A DNA stretch of 64,000 bases, taken from NCBI GenBank assembly GCA_015654635.1, contig JAATGP010000035.1, positions 124,001-188,000 on the forward strand, in the 5' to 3' direction. This DNA is from Alphaproteobacteria bacterium (GTDB taxonomy: Bacteria; Pseudomonadota; Alphaproteobacteria; Micropepsales; Micropepsaceae). A program made the position numbers and the translations under genes. A model generated the notes under the pieces. The model saw only the letters and a list, made by a program, of their open reading frames with translations, had not been told where the DNA came from and ran no database searches. Position 1 is the stretch's first letter, and each line of letters begins with the position of its first letter. Shown here one piece after another: positions 50,974 through 59,923 of this stretch.

Positions 50974-52344
50974 ATGAGTCAGAAATTACCCGTCACGGAG
51001 AAAGTCGGCTACGCGCTTGGCGATCTGGCCGCGAACTTCGTGTTCCAATTCATGATCACGCTGCAGGTGACGTTCTATGTCGACGTCTACGGGCTTCCGC
51101 CCGACCAAGCGGCAATGATGTTCCTGGTTATCGGCATCGCAGTCGCCTTCATCAACCCGATCATGGGGGTGATTGCAGACCGCACCGTTACCAAATGGGG
51201 CAAGTTCCGGCCGTGGCTGATCTGGACGGCGCTGCCGTTCGGCATCATCGGGGTGCTGACTTTCACCACGCCCGACTTGAGCATGGGCGGAAAGGTGATC
51301 TATGCCTGGGTCACTTACAGTCTGCTCAGGATCATCTACACGATCAACAATGTGCCCTATGCCTCGATCAATGCGGTGATGACCGACGATCCGGATGAGC
51401 GCAACAGCGCCTCTCAATACCGTCAGATCGCTGCCAATTCGGCCGGTTTCATCGTCGCCTCACTGGTGGTGCCGCTGATTAACGTCTTCGCCGGCGGTTC
51501 CAAGAACCCTGCCGATTTGGCGCGCGGCTACCAGTATACGATGGGCATCCTGATGCTCGTAGCGATGGTGCTGTTCGTGATTTCGTTCCTCAGCACCAAG
51601 GAACGCATTCTGCCCGATCCTAAGCAGAAGTCATCGCTGAAGCAGGATCTTGCCGATCTGTTCAGCAACAAGCCATGGGCAATCCTGTTCCTTGTGACTC
51701 TCTTCTATTTCGCCGCGTTATGCATCCGCGGCAACGCCATGTTCCCCTACTGCAAGCTGTTCCAGGGCGACGAGAACTTATTCTCGTGGCTCAACGGCTT
51801 TGGGTTGATCTCGCTGCTCATCGGCGTGGCGTGCTCCAACGCCATCTCCGTGCGCACTGGCAAGCGGTTGCTGTTCATTATCAGCATGGCGCTGACCGGG
51901 TTATTCACTTTGGCGCTCATGTTCCTGCCGGAGCACAACAACACGCTAATCATCGGGACCGAAGTCCTGCGTCAATTCTCGTTTGGCATCAGCGGTCCTG
52001 TTCTGTGGTCGATGATGGGCGACGTGGCCGATTACGGTGAATGGAAGAACGATCGCCGCGCGTCGGGCATCATCACCAGCGCCGTGGTATTCGCGCTCTG
52101 GGTTGGCCTGACGCTCGGCCAAGCTGCCGTCGGCGGGCTGTTCTCCTATTACGGCTATGTTGCCAAGGCTGTGACCCAAACGCCGGAGGCCATCCATGGC
52201 GTCGTGCTGACCGGCGGCCTCTATGCCGGCGTGTGCTTCCTGATCGCCGCGGCTTTGCTGGTGGTCTATCCGCTCAACCGTGCGGAGAACCGGAAGATCG
52301 CTGACGAGTTGATCGCCCGTCGCAAGGCGCGCGAAGCCGCGTAA
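50974..52344 (+). CDS. GPH-family cation symporter for xylosides/glucuronides
   Basis: A 456-residue inner-membrane protein of the glycoside-pentoside-hexuronide:cation symporter family, about twelve helices. Family motifs: KVGYALGDLAANFVFQF at the start, NPIMGVIADRTVTKWGKFRPW, YTINNVPYASINAVMTDDPDER, and later GDVADYGEWKNDRRASG. ATG at 50974 follows GGGAGGGAAG. It precedes the GH52 beta-xylosidase gene by about 70 bases on the same strand, so import of xylo-oligosaccharides or aldouronates is the likely role; the cation (H+ or Na+) is not determined. Confidence 0.9.
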   Translation: MSQKLPVTEKVGYALGDLAANFVFQFMITLQVTFYVDVYGLPPDQAAMMFLVIGIAVAFINPIMGVIADRTVTKWGKFRPWLIWTALPFGIIGVLTFTTPDLSMGGKVIYAWVTYSLLRIIYTINNVPYASINAVMTDDPDERNSASQYRQIAANSAGFIVASLVVPLINVFAGGSKNPADLARGYQYTMGILMLVAMVLFVISFLSTKERILPDPKQKSSLKQDLADLFSNKPWAILFLVTLFYFAALCIRGNAMFPYCKLFQGDENLFSWLNGFGLISLLIGVACSNAISVRTGKRLLFIISMALTGLFTLALMFLPEHNNTLIIGTEVLRQFSFGISGPVLWSMMGDVADYGEWKNDRRASGIITSAVVFALWVGLTLGQAAVGGLFSYYGYVAKAVTQTPEAIHGVVLTGGLYAGVCFLIAAALLVVYPLNRAENRKIADELIARRKAREAA

Positions 52345-52416
52345 GGCGCCTCTATAGAGAAAGCCGGCGAGGGCAACGACCTTCGCCGATACCCCTACCC
52401 AACATACGAGGAAACC

Positions 52417-54681
52417 ATGAGTATCCGTCGTCCGCTCTCAGGCCCGATTGGTTTTAACGCGCAGCATTCGCCGATGGGCGCTTTCATGAGCTTCACCTGC
52501 GGCAACCCCGGCACCAAAGGCGGTATCGGCCTGCAAATCGGTCAGCCTGCCGATCAGGAAGTCTTCATCGGCGTGATCGATGGTGACCGTTATGCCGATG
52601 CCACGCTGAAGTGCCTGCCCTTTTATGTCGGTGCCGCCAGCAATGCCGCCGAGGCCTTCATGGTCGAACAGGCGGGTCCCCAGGAAGCCAATGTGCGCCC
52701 CGATGCCGAGCCCTTCGCGCCGGCTGAGATCAAACGTTCCTACAATTGGGCCAGCGATACCTGGACGGCTGGCGATCTGTCCTTCTCCGTTTTCACGCCC
52801 TTCGGACCTATTCCCGATCCGGCCAAGGCGCCCGACCGCGAGATGCGCGACGCCCTTCGCCCGGGCATTGTGGCGCAACTCATCATTGACAACACCAAGG
52901 GGGCCAAGCCCAAGACGGGTATCTTCGCCCTTAATCATTCCCGCCCCGGCCCGCGCATGATCGAAGATGATCTCGGCGGCTCGGCGCGCGTGGGCTTTGC
53001 CTTTCGCAGAGAAGCCGGCGTGGCGGGCGAAGTGGTCGATATTACCGGTGCCGCCAAGGCCGATAAGCCGCATGCTTTTGGTTTCATGCGCTGGTCGGCG
53101 ACCGACGGCATCCGCGAAAAGCACAACCCCGTGCATCTGCTCGGCTCCTGCCCTGGCATCGGTTTCGAAGTGCCGCCAGGCAAGCGCTATGCGCTGACCC
53201 TCGCCATCGGGTCCTATCTGGAATCCCCGGTCACTACGGGCCTCGACGGCAAGTATCTGTATACGCGCTATTTCAACGGTCTGAACGACGTCTTGCGCGC
53301 GACACTGGACGTCGCGGGTAAGGTGATCGAACAAGCCGATGCGCTGGATGAAAAGCTGGAAAGCTCGGCGCTGTCCGACGACCAGAAGTTCCTGATCGCG
53401 CACGCGACCCACAGTTATTACGGTTCGACACAGATGCTTGAAATCGATAAGCAGCCATTCTGGGTCGTTAACGAAGGTGAATATTGCATGATGAACACGC
53501 TCGACCTCTCGGTCGACCATGTGTTCTGGGAACTCGATCACAATCCTTGGGTGGTCAAAAACCTGCTCGACAATTTTGTCGCCCGCTACAGCTACACCGA
53601 CGAGGTCAAAATCTATAAGGCCGAGGCTGCCGCAGCGCATAGCCTTGAGCATGATCCCAGCCAGCCGCCGCTGGCACCCGATGCGGCCCAGCTGTCGCGG
53701 CCCTATGGGACGGCGCCGGGCGGACTTTCTTTCTGCCATGATATGGGCGCCCACAATAACTTTTCGCCCAAGGGCCGCTCCTCCTATGAGTTGGCGAATC
53801 TGACATCGACCTTCAGCTATATGACGGTCGAACAGCTTTGCAATTGGACGCTGACTGCGGGTTGCTATCTCGCCAAGACGCATGACACCGCCTGGCTCAA
53901 GAAAAGCAAGAAGGTAGTCGAGCAATGCCTGGAGAGCATGATCAACCGCGGTGGTGAAACCGGCTTTGCCCAATACGATTCGACAAAGACGGCGGGCGGT
54001 CAGGAAATCACCACCTACGACAGCCTCGACCACAGCCTCGCTCAGACCCGCAACAACGTCTACATGGCGGTGAAGTGTTGGGCGAGCTATCGCACTCTGG
54101 CGCTCATGTTCCGCGATCTCGGGGACAAGAAGGCCGCGGCACGTTGCCAGGAATTGGCGGAGAGGGTCGCCGGTGTCGTTGCCGATCAAGCCGTGGATGG
54201 CGTGCTTCCCGCCATCTTCGAGAAGGACAATCCGGGCTATCATTCCCGCATCCTTCCGGCAGTCGAAGGCTGCGTCTATCCGCTTTACTATGCCGAGACC
54301 GGTTATGCCGGAATCTCAGCGGCTGAGGTTTATGCTAGCGCCGCCGAAAAGCGCATGTACGACGCGCTGAAGACGCACACCAAGACCCTTCTGCTCGATC
54401 CGGAGGCGCGCAGTGTGTTCGCCGATGGCGGCATCAAACTCTCGTCCACGTCCAACAATTCCTGGATGAGCAAGATCGCCATCTTTATGCATGTGACGCG
54501 CAAAGTGTTCGGTCTCGATGCCGATGTGGCGGAGGTCTTCAAGAAGGCCGATGCGGCGCACACGACTTGGCAGACCGTCGGTAGTGCCTATTGGGCCTGC
54601 TCGGACCAGATCGTCTCGGGCGAAGGCAAGGCCAGCCGCTATTATCCGCGCATCATCACCAGCGCGCTTTGGCTTAGTTAA
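52417..54681 (+). CDS. GH52 beta-xylosidase
   Basis: A 754-residue glycosidase without signal peptide, so cytoplasmic. The GH52 start FNAQHSPMGAFMSFTCG is clear. The catalytic nucleophile region is WVVNEGEYCMMNTLDLSVDH (Glu353/Glu355) and the acid/base region TYDSLDHSLAQTRNN (Asp535). It releases xylose from xylo-oligosaccharides with retention. Known GH52 enzymes are mostly from Geobacillus-like bacteria at about 700 residues; this one is somewhat longer. It lies between the transporter and a GH10 gene, which it precedes by about 78 bases containing two hairpins. Confidence 0.92.
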   Translation: MSIRRPLSGPIGFNAQHSPMGAFMSFTCGNPGTKGGIGLQIGQPADQEVFIGVIDGDRYADATLKCLPFYVGAASNAAEAFMVEQAGPQEANVRPDAEPFAPAEIKRSYNWASDTWTAGDLSFSVFTPFGPIPDPAKAPDREMRDALRPGIVAQLIIDNTKGAKPKTGIFALNHSRPGPRMIEDDLGGSARVGFAFRREAGVAGEVVDITGAAKADKPHAFGFMRWSATDGIREKHNPVHLLGSCPGIGFEVPPGKRYALTLAIGSYLESPVTTGLDGKYLYTRYFNGLNDVLRATLDVAGKVIEQADALDEKLESSALSDDQKFLIAHATHSYYGSTQMLEIDKQPFWVVNEGEYCMMNTLDLSVDHVFWELDHNPWVVKNLLDNFVARYSYTDEVKIYKAEAAAAHSLEHDPSQPPLAPDAAQLSRPYGTAPGGLSFCHDMGAHNNFSPKGRSSYELANLTSTFSYMTVEQLCNWTLTAGCYLAKTHDTAWLKKSKKVVEQCLESMINRGGETGFAQYDSTKTAGGQEITTYDSLDHSLAQTRNNVYMAVKCWASYRTLALMFRDLGDKKAAARCQELAERVAGVVADQAVDGVLPAIFEKDNPGYHSRILPAVEGCVYPLYYAETGYAGISAAEVYASAAEKRMYDALKTHTKTLLLDPEARSVFADGGIKLSSTSNNSWMSKIAIFMHVTRKVFGLDADVAEVFKKADAAHTTWQTVGSAYWACSDQIVSGEGKASRYYPRIITSALWLS

Positions 54682-54735
54682 GACTCGCGTGTCTTAAAGA
54701 GTGAACGGAACGGTCGGGCGAAAATCCGGCCGTTT
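54678..54735 (+). terminator. Two hairpins between the GH52 and GH10 genes
   Basis: TTAAGAC/GTCTTAA (54678-54684, 54691-54697) includes the GH52 stop codon; AACGGTCGG/CCGGCCGTTT (54709-54717, 54726-54735) follows, with one mismatch. Neither has a good T run, so partial termination or mRNA processing is more likely than full termination. Confidence 0.45.
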
Positions 54736-54758
54736 CGTCTATCTGGAGGGAGAAAACG

Positions 54759-55871
54759 ATGAAACTGAAAACAATGCTGATCGGCTTGGCCGCTGCAGCG
54801 GTCATCAGCACTCCAGCCATGGCGGTTGGCGGCTTGAAGGACGCTTATAAAGACGCCTTTGTCATAGGCGCGGCGCTCAATAGCGGCGAGATCATGGGCA
54901 ACAACAAGCTCGCCGATGCCATTGTCGCCAAGCATTTCAATTCCATCTCGCCTGAAAACGACCTGAAATGGGAGAATATTCAACCGGGGCCAGAGCGCTA
55001 CAATTTCACGGTGCCGGACGCCTATGTGGCTCTCGGCGAGAAGAACCACTTCTATACAGTGGGCCATGTGCTGGTCTGGCATAGCCAGACGCCGAGCTGG
55101 GTCTTCGAAGGTAAGAATGGCGGCCCCGCCACCAAAGAAGAACTGCTGGCGCGCCTGAAGGATCACATCTTTACTGTGGTCGGCCGCTACAAGGGCAAGA
55201 TCAAATCTTGGGATGTGGTCAACGAAGTGGTGGGCGATGATGGCAAGATGCGCCAGTCGCCCTGGTACAAGATCGGCGGCGAAGAACTCTTCGTCAAAGC
55301 TTTTCAATGGGCACACGAAGCCGATCCAGCCGCCGAACTCACTTATAACGACTACAATATCGAAAACCCCAACAAACGTGCCGAAGCTTTGGCTTTCGTC
55401 AAGCGCATGAAGGCGGCGGGCGCGCCCATCACCCAAGTCGGCATCCAGGGCCATTACACCCTGGATGTGCCGGACCTAAAGCTGCTCGACGACACGATCA
55501 GCGATTTCGCCAAGCTCGGCGTCAAGATCGCTATTACCGAACTGGATATCGACGTGCTGCCGCGTCCCAATCTGGGCGCCACGGCAGACGTCGCCGTGCA
55601 TCTGGCCGAAGATCCCAAGCTCAATCCTTATGTTCACGGTTTGCCGGAAGCAGTGCAGCAGAAACTGGCCGAACGCTATGCCACAGTGTTCGCCATCTGC
55701 CTCAAGCATAAGGACGTTATTACCCGTGTCACCCTTTGGGGTGTGACCGATGCCGATACTTGGCATAATGGCTGGCCGATCCCGAACCGTACCGCCCATT
55801 CGCTGCTGTTCGATCGTGCCGGCAATGCCAAACCTGCCGTAGACGCCATCATTGCGGTGGCGCAGCACTAA
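54759..55871 (+). CDS. Secreted GH10 endo-xylanase (Sec-exported)
   Basis: A 370-residue endo-1,4-beta-xylanase with signal peptide MKLKTMLIGLAAAAVISTPAMA and a single GH10 barrel. Acid/base Glu156 is in WDVVNEVVG and nucleophile Glu261 in ITELDID; substrate-site motifs SPENDLKWENIQP and GHVLVWHSQTP are present. No binding module. The Shine-Dalgarno is GGAGGGAG. It differs clearly from the other two GH10 proteins here in sequence and in export route. Its last 23 bases overlap the convergent CE15 gene. Confidence 0.94.
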   Translation: MKLKTMLIGLAAAAVISTPAMAVGGLKDAYKDAFVIGAALNSGEIMGNNKLADAIVAKHFNSISPENDLKWENIQPGPERYNFTVPDAYVALGEKNHFYTVGHVLVWHSQTPSWVFEGKNGGPATKEELLARLKDHIFTVVGRYKGKIKSWDVVNEVVGDDGKMRQSPWYKIGGEELFVKAFQWAHEADPAAELTYNDYNIENPNKRAEALAFVKRMKAAGAPITQVGIQGHYTLDVPDLKLLDDTISDFAKLGVKIAITELDIDVLPRPNLGATADVAVHLAEDPKLNPYVHGLPEAVQQKLAERYATVFAICLKHKDVITRVTLWGVTDADTWHNGWPIPNRTAHSLLFDRAGNAKPAVDAIIAVAQH

Positions 55872-57153
55872 AGCGTGTCTTGGCGAAGCTGATGAAAGTG
55901 GCCCAATTGGGCTGTGGCGTATGGCCGAAGGGATGCTGGCGAAAGCCAAGTGCTCCTTCGGTCAAAGCCGTTCCGAGAGGCGGAAATTGGTCCGTGCCGA
56001 GATCTTTTTCGCCGAGCAGGCGATAGACCGGGCCCGCCGCAACGGCCGCCAGGAACATGCCGCGCGGATCGACCCAGCCGTCTCCCGCCTCTCTGGTACC
56101 GCTGCCGATGAAGACTGGGCGCGGCGCACAGAGCGCGATCAATTCATGCGCATCGATGGGAAGATCACGCGCCGTTTTGGGCCCGCCATAGCGCAGGAAG
56201 TTTCCCGCCATCCAGTGATATTCGCCTTCGCCGGTGAGATTTTCGAGGCGTTCGCCGAAATCGCGGCGCCACAACTTGGCCCCGCCAGCGCCCGATGAAC
56301 TGATAAACCCAACCGCAATACGAGGCTCGTACGCCATCGCCACCAGCGCCGCCTTGCCATAACGCGAATGCCCGGCGATGGCGATGTGTTTGCCATCGAC
56401 ACGAGGATCGGTCAGCAAATCGTCTATGGCCCTGCTGGTGCCCCAGGCCCAGGCGCGCAAGGCGCCCCATTGCTCAGGCGAGCGCGGGGCCCCTTTATTG
56501 GCAAGACCGATAATGCCTTCGCGCAGCTTATGGGGATCATCGGGCTGGATCGTGGTGGGGATGAGTTCGGCATAGCCCCAGCCAGCGGCCAGAACTTGCT
56601 CGCGCCAATCCGGCCCTTGGCCCTCGGGAATGGGCGCGTTCGCCCCTTTGCCAGTCCAGGACAAAACGATCACCACAGGAACTGGGCCCTTGGCGCCCAC
56701 GGGCAAGGTCAAATCCATGGCGATGTCGACAGGCAACGGAGCGGCCCGATTGCCGACATGGCCGATGCGATGCTCAGTGGTGGCCGTCATGCCGCGGGGC
56801 ACCGGCGTCTGATGCTCCCAATGAACCGCCGGCAGGTTTGGTGGCATCCGCCCGTAAACCTCGTCGTCGAACGATGTTACAATCTCGGGGCGCCGCTTTT
56901 GCCACCATGCGTCCCTGGTTGTGACCGGCGCTCCGTTCGCCCGCAAAAGGGGATCGGGCAGCGGGAGCGTGCTGGCGCGAGCCTCGTCATAATTGGCGGC
57001 ATTGGACGCGGCGGGGTTCATGCCGTCTGCACCCGGCCGCATCGCCGTGATATGCAGGGTTTCGAGCATGCGCTGGTAATCGGATGGTTCGGCGGCCGCT
57101 GCGGTGGCGAAAACGATCAAAAAGCCGAGAGCACAGTATCCAGAGCGTCCCAT
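55849..57153 (-). CDS. CE15 glucuronoyl esterase-like secreted hydrolase
   Basis: A 434-residue exported alpha/beta hydrolase with signal peptide (CALGFLIVFATAAAAEP). The nucleophile motif GHSRYGKAAL (Ser263) is the CE15 G-x-S-R-x-G-K signature; WGALRAWAWGTSRAIDDL precedes it and a late HPFGHTPQPNW provides the His. CE15 enzymes cleave esters between lignin alcohols and 4-O-methylglucuronic acid of xylan. ATG at 57153 begins the signal peptide; the longer open frame is rejected because it crosses the operator. It is divergent from the second GH10 gene. Confidence 0.87.
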   Translation of the reverse strand: MGRSGYCALGFLIVFATAAAAEPSDYQRMLETLHITAMRPGADGMNPAASNAANYDEARASTLPLPDPLLRANGAPVTTRDAWWQKRRPEIVTSFDDEVYGRMPPNLPAVHWEHQTPVPRGMTATTEHRIGHVGNRAAPLPVDIAMDLTLPVGAKGPVPVVIVLSWTGKGANAPIPEGQGPDWREQVLAAGWGYAELIPTTIQPDDPHKLREGIIGLANKGAPRSPEQWGALRAWAWGTSRAIDDLLTDPRVDGKHIAIAGHSRYGKAALVAMAYEPRIAVGFISSSGAGGAKLWRRDFGERLENLTGEGEYHWMAGNFLRYGGPKTARDLPIDAHELIALCAPRPVFIGSGTREAGDGWVDPRGMFLAAVAAGPVYRLLGEKDLGTDQFPPLGTALTEGALGFRQHPFGHTPQPNWATFISFAKTRFSAAPPQ

Positions 57154-57188
57154 GTGTCCGTCCGTCCGTTGAGCCCAAGCAGTTTCGG

Positions 57189-57202
57189 TGATAACGCTAA
57201 CA
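57189..57202. promoter_or_regulatory. LacI-type 'xyl-box'-like operator, copy 2
   Basis: TGATAACGCTAACA, identical to 50772-50785, placed between the divergent CE15 and GH10 genes. This suggests joint control of enzymes and transporter by one regulator, whose gene is not in the window. Confidence 0.7.
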
Positions 57203-57321
57203 ACGTAAACTGCTCCGCAGCAGCAAAAAATATAAGCGGTCCGGGAGGCGAACACCATGATTGGGCAAAGCGTCCCAATCCAAGACCGATTCCCGAAACG
57301 CAGCAAGAAAGGAACATCGCG

Positions 57322-58536
57322 ATGAACGATATCTCGCGCCGTCACTGTGTCGCCATCGGTCTCGCTGGGGCGGCCAGCCTTGTCATTCCCGAGGCGCTCG
57401 CGGCTCCTGCAAAGCGCGCCGGAACCGCACCGGGCTCGCTCAATGCCATCGCCAAAAGCCGCGGGCTATTGTTTGGCTCATCCATCGGCGAAGCGGCCAC
57501 AAAAGGCGAAATCGCCCTACTGCCGCCCAATATCCTGGCCCAACCACGGCGCAAGGCCTCTTTCGCGGATGCGAAAGTGCGCGCCCTTACCGTCGAGCAG
57601 TGCGGCATTATCGTGCCAGAAAACGAGCTGAAGTGGTATGCGGTGCGCCCCGATCCCAAAACCTATGATTTCAGCGGCGCCGATACGATCATCCATTTTG
57701 CTACCAAGAACGGCCTGCGCGTGCGCGGCCATAACCTGTTCTGGAATGCCATGCGCTGGACCCCGCAATGGGTCGCCGATTACGATTTCGGCTCACGTCC
57801 GGCGAGCACCGCCGAGAAGATGTTGCGCGACCACATCACCAAAGTCTGCAAGCGCTATGGCAAGGCCATCTTCAGCTACGACGTGATCAACGAGACCATC
57901 GATTCCAAGACGGGCGAGCTCGAAGCGACGCCCTTCAGTAAGATCCTGGGTTATAACGTACTCGATATTTGCTATCACGCGGCCAAGGAGGCGGCGCCTC
58001 ATGCCGAACTCGTCTACAATGATTTTCCGAGTTGGGGGCCGGACGGCACCCATCGGGCGGCGATTGTAAAACTGCTCGAATATGCCAAGAAGAAGAACCT
58101 GCCGATCGATGCCTTGGGCGTCCAGGCCCATATCGGCTTCGGCGCCACGGGGGGCGGCCCGGGCACCGAGCGTGACGAAGTGGCGTGGCGCAAGTTCCTC
58201 GATGACGTGACCGCGATGGGCTATGGCCTTTTGATCTCGGAATTCGATATCAACGACAAAACCGCACCCACCGATATCGCCGCGCGCGATCAGGCCGTGG
58301 CCGAACTCGGCAAGACCTGGCTCGACATCATGCTCAGCTATCCCGCGATGCGTTATGTGATGGCTTGGGGGCTAGTCGATAAGTACTCCTGGCTGCAGGA
58401 GTTTATTCCGCGGGCGGACGGTCTGCCGCAGCGCTGTGCGCTTTACGACGACAACTATATGCCAAAGCCGTTGCGTGATGCCTTTGCTGCCGCTTTTGCC
58501 GCCGCACCGGTACGTCCTGCCATCAAATATTCATGA
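57322..58536 (+). CDS. GH10 xylanase, Tat-type signal (second of three)
   Basis: A 404-residue GH10 protein. The N terminus NDISRRHCVAIGLAGAASLV has a twin-arginine motif and hydrophobic core, suggesting Tat export. Acid/base Glu191 lies in SYDVINETID and nucleophile Glu307 in LISEFDIND; PENELKWYAVRP and GHNLFWNAMRW line the substrate cleft. ATG at 57322 follows AAAGGA; upstream open frame sequence is antisense to CE15 and rejected. It is about 80 bases before a paralogous GH10 gene. Substrate is xylan or decorated xylo-oligosaccharides. Confidence 0.92.
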   Translation: MNDISRRHCVAIGLAGAASLVIPEALAAPAKRAGTAPGSLNAIAKSRGLLFGSSIGEAATKGEIALLPPNILAQPRRKASFADAKVRALTVEQCGIIVPENELKWYAVRPDPKTYDFSGADTIIHFATKNGLRVRGHNLFWNAMRWTPQWVADYDFGSRPASTAEKMLRDHITKVCKRYGKAIFSYDVINETIDSKTGELEATPFSKILGYNVLDICYHAAKEAAPHAELVYNDFPSWGPDGTHRAAIVKLLEYAKKKNLPIDALGVQAHIGFGATGGGPGTERDEVAWRKFLDDVTAMGYGLLISEFDINDKTAPTDIAARDQAVAELGKTWLDIMLSYPAMRYVMAWGLVDKYSWLQEFIPRADGLPQRCALYDDNYMPKPLRDAFAAAFAAAPVRPAIKYS

Positions 58537-58557
58537 GGTAAGCCTGCTTGACCTTTG

Positions 58558-58587
58558 CCGAACGGTGCCCGCAGCGGTACCGTTCGG
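58558..58587 (+). other. Hairpin between the two Tat-type GH10 genes
   Basis: CCGAACGGT (58558-58566) and ACCGTTCGG (58579-58587) form a perfect 9-bp stem with a 12-base loop, 30 bases before the next ATG. There is no T run, so it is more likely an mRNA-stability or translation-control element than a terminator. Confidence 0.55.
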
Positions 58588-58617
58588 AATAGATACAGTT
58601 ACGAACCGGAGTTGCCT

Positions 58618-59913
58618 ATGAGCCCCCAGAAGAGCGCCGAGACGAGCCCGCTATCACGGCGCGACTGTCTCAATTGGGGTGTTGCTGCCGCGGCCCTGGG
58701 CGGACTTTCTTCCGAAGTGCTCGCGCAGTCCATGCATGAGAAGAAACACGGACGCGGCCATGTCCATCACCATGCCCATTATCCGGTGGCAGGCACAGAT
58801 CCAGATTCCCTCAACGGTCTGGCCGTCGCCAAAGGGCTGGCCTTTGGCTCCTGCCTGGGAACCGCCGCCAAGACACCGTCCAAGCTCGCCAGCATGCAGC
58901 AATTCAATGCCGCGCTGGCTGGCTTCGACGATCCGCAGATGCGCGCGCTCTTCATCTCGCAATGCGGTATTCTGGTGCCGGAAAACGAATTGAAGTGGTA
59001 CGCGCTGCGTGCCAACCCCAAGGGCTTTGATTTTTCCCGCGCCGATCAACTGCTGGCGTTTTGCGATCAGTATCAGCTCGCCATGCGCGGCCATACGCTG
59101 CTCTGGAACCGTTCGCGCTGGATGCCCGATTGGGTGGTCAATCACGATTTCGGTGCCAATCCTACGGCTGAAGCAGAGCGCATGCTGAAGCAGCATATTA
59201 AGACGGTGTGCCAGCGCTATGGCGACCGCATCTTCGCCTATGATGTCGTCAACGAGACTATTGCGCCGGCGACTGGGGAATTCGAGGAATCGCCCTTCAC
59301 GAAAATTCTGGGGCCGGAGGTGATTGACCTCTGCTTCCATGCTGCGCGGGAGGCCGCTCCCCGCGCCCAGCTCGTCTATAACGATTACATGAGCTGGGGC
59401 CCAAAGGATGCGTCCCACCGGGCCGGAGTCCTGAAGCTCTTGGAGCGTCTGAAGAAGAACAACGTGCCGATCGACGCCCTCGGCATCCAGGCGCACGTCG
59501 GCTCCAACGGCATGGGCACGGCGACAAGTCTTGTCGGCGACGCCGATCTTCCCGAATGGAAGAAATTTCTCGACGCGGTGACGGGCATGGGCCTTGATCT
59601 CGTCGTCACCGAATTCGACGTCAACGACAAATATATCAATGGCACGCTGGCCGAACGCGACCGCATGGTGGCCGATTATGCCAAGGCCTATCTCGACATC
59701 GTGCTCAGCTATCCGCAATGCCGTTACGTGATGGCTTGGGGCTTGTCGGATAAATATTCCTGGCTGCAGCACACCGCGCCGCGCCCGGATGGTTTGCCCA
59801 AGCGCGTCCTGCCATATGATGATAAGCTTCAGCCCAAGCCGCTGCGCGAAGCCCTTGTACAAGCCTTTGCGGCAGCCCCCGCCCGTCCTCTTTTGCCGAT
59901 GAAACCAGCTTAA
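58618..59913 (+). CDS. GH10 xylanase, Tat-type signal, His-rich linker (third of three)
   Basis: A 431-residue GH10 protein paralogous to the preceding one. Tat-type N terminus LSRRDCLNWGVAAAALGGL, then a short His/Lys-rich segment (about residues 40-55, containing eight His), then the barrel. Acid/base Glu213 in AYDVVNETI; nucleophile Glu332 in VTEFDVND; PENELKWYALR and GHTLLWNRSRW as in its neighbour. ATG at 58618 is preferred over a start 21 codons earlier because of the signal peptide. It precedes the Gfo/Idh/MocA gene by 10 bases, so the two are co-transcribed. Confidence 0.92.
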   Translation: MSPQKSAETSPLSRRDCLNWGVAAAALGGLSSEVLAQSMHEKKHGRGHVHHHAHYPVAGTDPDSLNGLAVAKGLAFGSCLGTAAKTPSKLASMQQFNAALAGFDDPQMRALFISQCGILVPENELKWYALRANPKGFDFSRADQLLAFCDQYQLAMRGHTLLWNRSRWMPDWVVNHDFGANPTAEAERMLKQHIKTVCQRYGDRIFAYDVVNETIAPATGEFEESPFTKILGPEVIDLCFHAAREAAPRAQLVYNDYMSWGPKDASHRAGVLKLLERLKKNNVPIDALGIQAHVGSNGMGTATSLVGDADLPEWKKFLDAVTGMGLDLVVTEFDVNDKYINGTLAERDRMVADYAKAYLDIVLSYPQCRYVMAWGLSDKYSWLQHTAPRPDGLPKRVLPYDDKLQPKPLREALVQAFAAAPARPLLPMKPA

Positions 59914-59923
59914 GGAGAAGACC

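Noticed and set aside
52438..54243. 601-residue antisense frame opposite GH52
   Set aside because: GH52 catalytic motifs on the sense strand leave no doubt; antisense product has no family features.
56368..57321. Long N-terminal extension of the second GH10 gene
   Set aside because: The added 318 residues are antisense to CE15 and cross the operator; the ATG at 57322 starts a proper signal peptide.
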